The position numbers and the translations under genes were made by a program. Shown here one piece after another: positions 10,405-16,656 of a stretch of DNA of 64,000 nucleotides. The first letter of the stretch is position 1; each line of letters starts with the position of its first letter. Source of the stretch: Hyphomicrobiales bacterium (GTDB lineage Bacteria; Pseudomonadota; Alphaproteobacteria; Rhizobiales; OSC116); the NCBI GenBank assembly GCA_002401855.1, contig NVUH01000001.1, forward strand, positions 161,035 through 225,034, in the 5' to 3' direction. The notes beneath the pieces were generated by a model. It did no database searches. It was given only the letters and a program-made list of their open reading frames with translations, and was not told the DNA's origin.

Positions 10405-10779
10405 TTATTGGTTTATTACCCAGTCTTTACGCCACTTCGGCGCGGGATAGTCATCTGGCCAATATTCGGTTTGCTTTGCTATCAACTGGGCTTTTATGAT
10501 GTGGAACGTTATGGCGCGGTGATTAACCTTATCATCACTGACTGACACATCACTCACCACCTTATTTCCTTCGCAAACCAAGCTGTTAACCTTGAATTGC
10601 CATCGGCCATTAACAGGGTAGTGGCTATTGATTTTGGCAAAATTATCGTGCCCAATGATTAGTTCGTTTGATTGTGGCCAATGGATTTGGCAATCCTCGG
10701 TTAGTGATTTGGCTGCTTGATAAAAATCATTGCCATTCATGACTTGCCAATAGGCTTGTACGATTTGTTTAGGGGTCAT
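10405..10779 (-). CDS. SnoaL-like / NTF2-fold protein
   Basis: A 124-residue cytoplasmic protein with the SnoaL/NTF2-like cone-fold pattern: an N-terminal helical pair (PKQIVQAYWQVMNGNDFYQAAKSLTEDCQIHWP) followed by beta strands (GRWQFKVNSLVCEGNKVVSDVSVSD, ITFHIIKAQLIAKQTEYWPDDY). The C-terminal TEYWPDDYPAPKWRKDW resembles stand-alone SnoaL-like proteins of unknown substrate. The ATG has an AAAAATG context with no clear ribosome site. Single gene, convergent with the ATP synthase operon. Confidence 0.65.
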   Translation of the reverse strand: MTPKQIVQAYWQVMNGNDFYQAAKSLTEDCQIHWPQSNELIIGHDNFAKINSHYPVNGRWQFKVNSLVCEGNKVVSDVSVSDDKVNHRAITFHIIKAQLIAKQTEYWPDDYPAPKWRKDWVINQ

Positions 10780-10886
10780 TTTTAATGCCTTATTGTGCCG
10801 TATATTGGGTTAATTTATATCAAATTTTTGAATTAGACGAGCGGCTATTTTAATGCAATATTTGGCTCATTTAATGTGGGTGTAAT

Positions 10887-11855
10887 ATGAAATTTGAAAC
10901 TCCATTTTTTGTAACTTTGGCCTGTGCATTCTCGTGGGGCATATTGACTGTATTGGGGCGGATATTATTGCTCGAATATCATTTTGCACCCGCGACTTTT
11001 ACCTTTATTCAAATGCTATCGGGCGGATTGGCGTTGGTGCTTATTGGGCGCAAACGATTTAGCAGCATTGGGCTTAGGCCGCTTAAACATTTTCATACTT
11101 GGGCATTTGGTGGGCTGCGGATTATTTCGGCGAGTTTTTATGTCGCCAGTTTGTTATATTTGAGCGCGGCGAATTTGGCATTTTTGGGCAACATTGCGAT
11201 TACGATGAGCGTGTTATATGTATGGTTGACGCTAAAACGGAAACCGAAACTAATTGAACTGCCTGGCCACATGGTCATTCTCGTTACGCTATATTTTATG
11301 ATAATGCAGTTTGATGGGCAGTTTAATAACCCTGCTGTGTGGTTGTTATTCACCTCTGAGGTTATCATCACCATTGCCATCACTATTGGCGAGCGCCACC
11401 CGATGAACCAGAATAATAATAGTGGCGATACGCTCTATTTAACTGGCATGATATTGTTGGCGAGTGCCACTATTTTGCTGATTTTATCTTATTTTACATT
11501 TTTATTGGAGGCGCAATTGCCGGCAGATTTTTACCCGCAAATTCGCAGCCAAATCTCGCGGTTTGCGCTGGAAGACATTCTTAACCCTTATGCATGGATG
11601 TTTGGGTTTTTAATGGGTGCGAGCTTTCGGGCGGCGGCGATTTATTATTCGTTACGGTCGGTTAAGCTAACTTCGAGCGAGTTTTATTTGGGTTCGATGG
11701 CGTTAATGCCGTACATAAATTTGGTGTTTGAATATGTGGCGATGAAATGGGGGTATTTGCCTGTGGTTGGGTTTAACCAAGCTGAGTTTCTACTTGGTAC
11801 AGCTGCCTGTGCGGCCTCGCTTTATATTATTTATTTTAAGCGTAGCAAAGATTGA
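10887..11855 (+). CDS. DMT/EamA-type membrane protein, first tandem copy
   Basis: A 322-residue protein with about ten hydrophobic helices and short loops, like drug/metabolite transporter (EamA) family permeases. It starts MKFETPFFVTLACAFSWGILTVLGRILLLEY. The conserved Gln-Met-Leu-Ser-Gly-Gly near residue 46 and the C-terminal ASSEFYLGSMA-like segment are shared with the next gene. The large central loop (GERHPMNQNNNSGDTLYLTG) is unusual for the family. Substrate unknown. Together with the following gene it is a tandem duplication; both begin with nearly the same first 20 bases. Confidence 0.6.
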   Translation: MKFETPFFVTLACAFSWGILTVLGRILLLEYHFAPATFTFIQMLSGGLALVLIGRKRFSSIGLRPLKHFHTWAFGGLRIISASFYVASLLYLSAANLAFLGNIAITMSVLYVWLTLKRKPKLIELPGHMVILVTLYFMIMQFDGQFNNPAVWLLFTSEVIITIAITIGERHPMNQNNNSGDTLYLTGMILLASATILLILSYFTFLLEAQLPADFYPQIRSQISRFALEDILNPYAWMFGFLMGASFRAAAIYYSLRSVKLTSSEFYLGSMALMPYINLVFEYVAMKWGYLPVVGFNQAEFLLGTAACAASLYIIYFKRSKD

Positions 11856-11947
11856 GTTGGCGGTTATTTTTGCCGAAAATATTGTATTGGTTTGACCTTT
11901 GCTATCATTCATATTATTGATAGTGATAATTATTATGAGTATATATT

Positions 11948-12913
11948 ATGAAATTTGAAACACCTTTATTTGTGATTATGATCTGTGTTTTGGCGTGGAG
12001 CCTCACTTCGGTTTTAGGGCGGATCATATTGCTTGAATATAATTTGGCACCTGCCACATTTACTTTTATTCAGATGCTATCGGGCGGCTTTGCGTTGGTA
12101 TTGTTAAACCCCAAGCGTATTAAAAGTATCGGGTTTGTGCCTCTGAAACAACTGCATACTTGGGGGTTTGGTAGTTTTCGGGTTATATCGGCTAGTTTTT
12201 ATTCGGGTAGCTTTTTATATTTAACCGCAACCAATACTGCCTTTTTGGGCGGTACGGCGATTAGCTTGAGTGTGATATTTGTTTGGCTTTTATTGGGGCG
12301 AAAGCCAAAATGGATAGAGTTGCCTGGACATATTGTATTGCTTATCAGTTGGTATTTTTTGGCTATGGAAATAGATGGGCAATTTTCGAACCCAGGTATT
12401 TGGTTGTTATTAGTGTCGCAGGTTTTTATTACATTTGCGATTATATTGGGGGAGACTCACCCGCTTAATCAAAATAACAATAGCGGCGATACGCTGTATC
12501 TTACGGGTATGCTGTTGGTGGCCAGTGCGGTTATTTTGCTGAGCTTATCTTATGCTGCATCATTGGTTGAAGCGCAATTGCCCGCTGATTATTACCCCAT
12601 ATTGCGGGGTCATATTGCGGGGTTTGTGCTGCGGGATATGTTTAACCCTTATGCGTGGATATGTGGATTTTTGACGGGTGCGAGCTTTCGGGCTGCGGCG
12701 ATTTATTATTCGCTACGGGCGGTGAAATTGGCCAGTAGCGAATTTTATTTGGGCAGTATGGCGATGATGCCATTTGTGAATATGGGGCTTGAGGCCATCG
12801 CGACTAGGCTGGGGTATTTGCCTTATATGGCGCTTGAGCCTAAGCTGATTATGTATGGCATCATATTGAGTGCAGCATCATTTTATATTAGCTTTTTTAA
12901 ACGCGGCAAATGA
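11948..12913 (+). CDS. DMT/EamA-type membrane protein, second tandem copy
   Basis: Paralogue of the preceding gene (321 residues), aligned over its whole length without large gaps: the same start MKFETP, the same FTFIQMLSGG, LNQNNNSGDTLYLTGM and SFRAAAIYYSLRAVKLASSEFYLGSMA-type segments. About ten membrane helices. Divergence is spread through loops, so both copies are probably functional. The 92-base spacer may carry its own promoter. It ends directly against the convergent bdhA gene with no intergenic base. Confidence 0.6.
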   Translation: MKFETPLFVIMICVLAWSLTSVLGRIILLEYNLAPATFTFIQMLSGGFALVLLNPKRIKSIGFVPLKQLHTWGFGSFRVISASFYSGSFLYLTATNTAFLGGTAISLSVIFVWLLLGRKPKWIELPGHIVLLISWYFLAMEIDGQFSNPGIWLLLVSQVFITFAIILGETHPLNQNNNSGDTLYLTGMLLVASAVILLSLSYAASLVEAQLPADYYPILRGHIAGFVLRDMFNPYAWICGFLTGASFRAAAIYYSLRAVKLASSEFYLGSMAMMPFVNMGLEAIATRLGYLPYMALEPKLIMYGIILSAASFYISFFKRGK

Positions 12914-13693
12914 TTATTGGGCTGTCCAGCCGCCATCTACTGGTAGGCTGATACCGGTCATTTGGCTGGCGGCATCGGAGCATAAGAAAAGTGCGAGTTG
13001 GCCGAGATGTTCGGTTTGTACAAAGGTTTTGGAGGGTTGTTTTTCGCCTAATAATGCTTCTATTGCGGCTTCTTGGCTGCCCAGGGTTTTGGCTCGTTCA
13101 TCAATTTGGGCTTGGATGAGTGGGGTTAGGGTGAAGCCTGGGCAGATTGAATTGACGGTAATGCCCTGCTCGGCGGTTTCTAACGCCACAGTTTTGGTGA
13201 GGCCGACAATGCCGTGTTTGGCCGCCACATAGGCTGATTTGTTAACCGAAGCGACCAAGCCATGCACTGATGCGACATTGATGATGCGCCCCCAATTATT
13301 GGCGCGCATTTTGGCCAAGCAAAGCCGTGTGGTGTGGAAAGCCGATGTGAGGTTGATGGCGATGATGTCATCCCATTTTTGGGTGGGGAAATTTTCTATC
13401 GGGACGACATGTTGAATGCCTGCATTATTGATAAGGATATCGACACCGCCAAATTGTTGCTCTGCATCGGCTATCATCTGCTCAATTTCGGTGACTTTGA
13501 GCATGTTGGCGCTGCTATAAACCACCCTGCCCGTGCCTAATGAATCTATGGTTGAAATGGCGGTTTTAATATCCGCTTCGCTGCCGAAGCCATTTAGAAT
13601 TACGTTGGCATTTTGCTTGGCTAGTTCAACTGCGATGCCGAGGCCGATGCCTGATGTTGAACCAGTTATGAGGGCGGTTTTGTTTTTTAACAT
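12914..13693 (-). CDS. bdhA: 3-hydroxybutyrate dehydrogenase (SDR)
   Basis: Short-chain dehydrogenase, 259 residues, expected to interconvert D-3-hydroxybutyrate and acetoacetate with NAD. Visible: cofactor motif TGSTSGIGLGIA, INNAGIQHV, catalytic Ser in INVASVHGLVAS, and Tyr-Lys in SAYVAAKHGIVG. The segments FTLTPLIQAQI and SKTFVQTEHLGQLALFLCSD, and the ending MTGISLPVDGGWTAQ, match BdhA closely. Suggests use of polyhydroxybutyrate or ketone bodies. Stops flush against the convergent membrane-protein gene. Confidence 0.88.
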   Translation of the reverse strand: MLKNKTALITGSTSGIGLGIAVELAKQNANVILNGFGSEADIKTAISTIDSLGTGRVVYSSANMLKVTEIEQMIADAEQQFGGVDILINNAGIQHVVPIENFPTQKWDDIIAINLTSAFHTTRLCLAKMRANNWGRIINVASVHGLVASVNKSAYVAAKHGIVGLTKTVALETAEQGITVNSICPGFTLTPLIQAQIDERAKTLGSQEAAIEALLGEKQPSKTFVQTEHLGQLALFLCSDAASQMTGISLPVDGGWTAQ

Positions 13694-13772
13694 TTTAAAT
13701 TTCCTTATACTTCATATAAGCTTAACAAAGTTTAGATAAAAATAAATAGTAAACCATACTTATGAGGCTAAA

Positions 13773-14210
13773 ATGGACATTAAAACCATCGCCGTGGTGG
13801 CACATGATTCAAAAAAACAAGTGCTGCTTGATTGGATGGAGGAACATTATGCGCTATTAAAAGGCCATAAATTCATCGCCACTGGCACAACGGGTAGTTT
13901 GGTGAAGCAAAAATTTACTGATATTGATATCGATATTAAGTTATCTGGCCCATTGGGCGGAGACCAACAAGTGGGGGCGCTGATCTCGACAGGTAAGGTG
14001 GATGTACTGATATTCTTTACCGACCCGATGACCGCTATGCCACATGATGTTGATGTGAAAGCGCTGACGCGGCTGGCCGTGGTTTACAATATCCCGACGG
14101 CTTGTAACCGCTCTTCTGCCGATTTTTTGGTCACTAGCCCATTTTTTGTTGCCAATTATCGCATTAACGATAATGACTATAGCCAGTATTTAGATCGATT
14201 TGAAAAGTAA
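13773..14210 (+). CDS. mgsA: Methylglyoxal synthase
   Basis: Converts dihydroxyacetone phosphate to methylglyoxal and phosphate, a bypass of lower glycolysis. The 145 residues contain IAVVAHDSKKQ, FIATGTTG (phosphate binding), LSGPLGGDQQVGA with the catalytic Asp, VLIFFTDPMTAMPHDVD, and NIPTACNRSSADF near the end. The length is normal. Transcribed away from bdhA. A GCCGA/TCGGC hairpin (14214-14229) follows the stop but lacks an immediate T-run, so read-through into the structured region downstream is possible. Confidence 0.93.
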   Translation: MDIKTIAVVAHDSKKQVLLDWMEEHYALLKGHKFIATGTTGSLVKQKFTDIDIDIKLSGPLGGDQQVGALISTGKVDVLIFFTDPMTAMPHDVDVKALTRLAVVYNIPTACNRSSADFLVTSPFFVANYRINDNDYSQYLDRFEK

Positions 14211-14229
14211 TAAGCCGAATTTTATCGGC

Positions 14230-14593
14230 GTCAATATTTTACACCCATGTTTTTTTCATTGATTTTATTTGCATTCATACCTAAGTAAATATGATGGTTG
14301 CTGGCGAATACTTAATTTCACTCACGCTATTTGGCGTTTGTATTGCTGATAGATATTGCAAATCAATTCAGATGAAAGCACTTTCAGTTGATACAATAAG
14401 GCGATGGTTTTGTTGCGCAAAACTGGTTAATATATTTTGTTTAATCGACTAAATTTGGCGGATTTTGGGCACTTATTGTTGCCGAATTTCGGGGTTTTTT
14501 GATGTCTATGAGCGTATAAATTGAGGGGTGAATTTGGGTCGTTTCCAGTCATTTTTATAGCGTGGTTAAGGGCTTAGCGGGGCGTGTAGATTT
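14230..14593 (+). other. Gene-free stretch with hairpins and a terminator-like end
   Basis: No plausible ORF. Structures seen: TGAAA-GCAC-TTTCA around 14373-14386, a 6-bp stem GTTTTG/CAAAAC around 14405-14422, and CCGA-ATT-TCGG at 14482-14492 followed by GG and six T (14495-14500), which looks like a weak plus-strand terminator. This could end either read-through from mgsA or a small RNA lying between about 14330 and 14500. Confidence 0.3.
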
Positions 14594-15020
14594 ATCAGAT
14601 TGCTTATTTACAAGTCTGCTGCTAGTTTAATTTAAGAATGTTTCATCTGATTCAATCTGGGGCCTAGTAACCTCGAAGGTAAGTGGGGTATCGCCAAATC
14701 GATACATCATCTCGAGTTAGGATCGGGGTGGTGGCGCTATGTTCAAGCTCTTCAATGTCTAGCGACGTTGCTTTGAGCTAAAATCGTCATGGCTGACTTA
14801 CTTCAGTTTACTAACACCCCGATCACCAGAGATTCTGGTGATCGATTTTGACTCGGTTTTGGGCACCAGAGATTCTGGTGATCGATTCTGACTCGGTTTT
14901 GGGCACCAGAGATTCTGGTGATCGATTCTGACTCGATTCAAGGCACCAGAGGTTTTGGTGTTGAATTATTTATTGGATTAAGACCAGAAATTCTGGTGAT
15001 TGATCTTGGCTGGTTTTGGG
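14594..15020 (+). ncRNA. Structured locus 1: conserved leader domain plus tandem hairpin array
   Basis: No ORF. The element starts with ATCAGATTGCTTATTT, which is repeated at the start of locus 2. The leader holds a hairpin GTATCG/CGATAC (14688-14693 with 14700-14705), then a long-range 10-bp helix GATCGGGGTG (14721-14730) with CACCCCGATC (14815-14824). It encloses GGTGGCGCTATG and a small CTGA/TCAG hairpin. The closing strand runs directly into an array of five hairpins with period about 40 bases (14824-15020). All main features recur in locus 2 although spacer sequences differ, which argues for selection on RNA structure. I do not recognise it as any RNA family I know. Confidence 0.6.
14824..15020 (+). 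repeat. Tandem array 1: 40-bp units with CACCAGA/TCTGGTG hairpins
   Basis: Units at 14824, 14864 and 14904 are nearly identical 40-mers: CACCAGA-GAT-TCTGGTG, then a linker ATCGATTCTGACTCGG and TTTTGGG. Units 4 (14944) and 5 (about 14983) are diverged, yet keep the stem. Unit 4 is CACCAGA/TTTGGTG, where a G-U wobble replaces G-C; this keeps pairing only if the plus strand is the RNA. Units 1-3 contain nine GANTC sites within 14831-14939. There are no variable spacers, so this is not a CRISPR array. Confidence 0.85.
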
Positions 15021-15121
15021 AAAATAGGCAGCAATAACCTATATTATTTCTTTCATACAGTGAGGTTTTATAATCTATTCGTCGAATTATGTTGGCTTTA
15101 AACACCAGCGTGATGGGGGAA

Positions 15122-15157
15122 GCAGTAAAAGGTTGTTTTACCACGGCCTTTTACTGC
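15122..15157 (+). other. 11-bp perfect stem-loop between the two structured loci
   Basis: GCAGTAAAAGG (15122-15132) pairs perfectly with CCTTTTACTGC (15147-15157) around a 14-base loop. There is no T-run directly after it, so it is not a standard terminator. It separates locus 1 from locus 2. Confidence 0.45.
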
Positions 15158-15251
15158 AATCCATAAACAAAATAGAACTTTTTTAGGTAACCACAAATAA
15201 AATTGATGTATATTTAAGGCTATTTAAACTAAGCTTTCCAATATATAATTA

Positions 15252-15640
15252 ATCAGATTGCTTATTTGTAAAGCACCTGTTAGCTTTCTTATAAATTGAT
15301 TCATTTGAATCAAATTGGAGCTTAGTAACTCTCAAGGCTAGTGGCTATATCGCCATTCGATATATCATCTCGAACTACGATCGGGGTGGTGGCGCTATGT
15401 ACAAGCATAAGTTCGCTTAGGCTAAAAACGTCATGGCTGACTAGCTTCAGTTTACTACACCCCGATCACCAGTTTTTATACTGGTGATCTTTTACCGCCT
15501 ATTTTGGGGCACCAGTTTTTATACTGGTGATCTTTTACCGCCTATTTTGGGGCACCAGTTTTTATACTGGTGATCTTTTACTGCCTATTTTGGGGCACAA
15601 GTTTTTATACTGGTGATCTTTTACTGCGGCAATATGCGTA
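15252..15640 (+). ncRNA. Structured locus 2: paralogue of locus 1
   Basis: Starts with the same 16 bases as locus 1 and follows the same order: hairpin ATATCG/CGATAT (15347-15352 with 15358-15363; its outer pair is A-T where locus 1 has G-C), long-range helix GATCGGGGTG (15379-15388) with CACCCCGATC (15458-15467), an identical GGTGGCGCTATGT box, the CTGA/TCAG hairpin, then a hairpin array. A TATAAT sits at 15244-15249, a few bases ahead of the conserved start, although no good -35 is visible. The array ends about 75 bases before the CMD gene, so locus 2 could also be read as that gene's leader. Confidence 0.6.
15467..15627 (+). repeat. Tandem array 2: 43-bp units with CACCAGT/ACTGGTG hairpins
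   Basis: Units at 15467, 15510 and 15553 are 43 bases and differ at one position. A partial fourth unit starts at 15596, with one stem mismatch. Each is CACCAGT-TTTTAT-ACTGGTG followed by ATCTTTTACCGCCTA and TTTTGGGG. Compared with array 1, the last stem pair is T-A instead of A-T, while the six pairs CACCAG/CTGGTG and the TTTTGGG tail are kept. Within an array the units are almost identical, but between arrays loop and linker differ throughout. Confidence 0.85.
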
Positions 15641-15703
15641 ATTGCTAATGTTAAAAACTGTCATATCCTGTAGGTGTAAATCACTTAAATATGGGAGTTA
15701 GAC

Positions 15704-16048
15704 ATGAGCAAAAATTACGTAGAAATTACCGATAGAATTAGCAGAAATGTTAACACAATCGCCGAGTTACAACCTGATGTGATGAAGAATTTTTCGGCCA
15801 TGGCAGCGGCTGCAACAGCAGATGGGGTGTTGGATTTAAAGACCAAGGAATTGATCGCGTTGGCGATTGGCATTACCCAACATTGTGATGGTTGTATTGG
15901 TTATCATATTAAAACCTTGGTGGGTTTGGGCGCGACGAAAGAAGAAGTGGCTGAAACATTATCGACATGCATATATATGGGTGGTGGCCCTGCGCTGATG
16001 TATGCGGCCGATGCCATGCAGGCATATGACCAATTTAGCCCGCAATAG
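15704..16048 (+). CDS. Carboxymuconolactone decarboxylase / AhpD-like protein
   Basis: A 114-residue protein of the CMD family with the AhpD-type redox motif: HCDGCIGYHIKTLVGLGATKEEVAETL, where Cys-X-X-Cys and the following His form the peroxidase-like site. The N-terminal half (FSAMAAAATADGVLDLKTKELIALAIGI) is typical of small CMD proteins. Such proteins act as small alkylhydroperoxidase-like thiol reductants, usually as oligomers; the physiological partner is unknown. A GGGAG ribosome site stands nine bases before the ATG. It lies directly downstream of structured locus 2. Confidence 0.85.
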   Translation: MSKNYVEITDRISRNVNTIAELQPDVMKNFSAMAAAATADGVLDLKTKELIALAIGITQHCDGCIGYHIKTLVGLGATKEEVAETLSTCIYMGGGPALMYAADAMQAYDQFSPQ

Positions 16049-16572
16049 CTGGTGAGCCCGCTTGGTTTGAACCGCTTGTGGTTTGAACCAAGCGATGCTG
16101 GCAATGAGACCGAGATATTACGCGCAGTTTATTGTCACTCGGTGCGCGCTATAATTTCTACAAATCACTCAAAACTTAAAGTATGCCCCTCACATCTAAA
16201 CAACGTGCCATGCAGTGAGCGAGAGTGCTATAAATAATAGGTTTTAACTTTTGATACAGTAACAGAGTGTTAGCACTCCTGCCAACACTCTGGAAATCTC
16301 ATTTATACGTTCGCTACGCTCTCTGTTAGCACTTGCGTGCGCAATCCCAAACAAGTTGGGCTTGCTAGCTGGCCGCGCGTTAGATGGCAGCGGCTTCGAA
16401 CGGCCGCACTCGCGCTCGCGGGATGGCACGTTGTTTGGATGTTAGGGGTAGACGGGAATTTGGGGTTTGTTGTTTGGTGGGGTGATGTTGGGTGGTTGTG
16501 GTTTGGGTGGTTGTGGTTTGGGTGGTTGTGGTTTGGGTGTGTTGTGGTTTGGGTGTGTTGTGGGGGATGCGG
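16049..16572. repeat. Repeat-rich spacer: palindromic repeat remnant and GT minisatellite
   Basis: No gene is seen here. A 9-bp stem CAGAGTGTT/AACACTCTG (16263-16271 with 16284-16292) is followed by CGTTCGCTACGCTCTCTG and TTGCGTGCGC, which match pieces of the dispersed repeats at 46.9, 52.6 and 63.6 kb. Further on, 16487-16562 is a minisatellite of about five units of GTTTGGGTGGTTGTG (15-16 bases). Open frames across this stretch have repeat-driven composition and are not genes. Confidence 0.7.
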
Positions 16573-16573
16573 C

Positions 16574-16617
16574 GTAAAAAAACCATCTTCACTCGTCCCC
16601 CGAGGAGTGAAGATGGT
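16574..16617 (-). terminator. Terminator of the glycine cleavage operon
   Basis: A perfect 13-bp stem (16582-16594 with 16605-16617) is followed, reading the minus strand, by seven T residues. It lies 40 bases beyond the gcvPB stop, the end of gcvT-gcvH-gcvPA-gcvPB. Confidence 0.92.
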
Positions 16618-16656
16618 CGCAACCGAGTGAGCCCTCCCACTCAGTATTCTTATTTT

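Noticed and set aside
14938..15144. 68-codon minus-strand ORF in the hairpin-array region
   Set aside because: It overlaps the diverged units and hairpins, has no ribosome site or recognisable motif, and the region shows RNA-type conservation instead.
14824..15627. CRISPR array
   Set aside because: The units repeat in full, linkers are identical within an array, there are no variable spacers, and there are no cas genes in the window.
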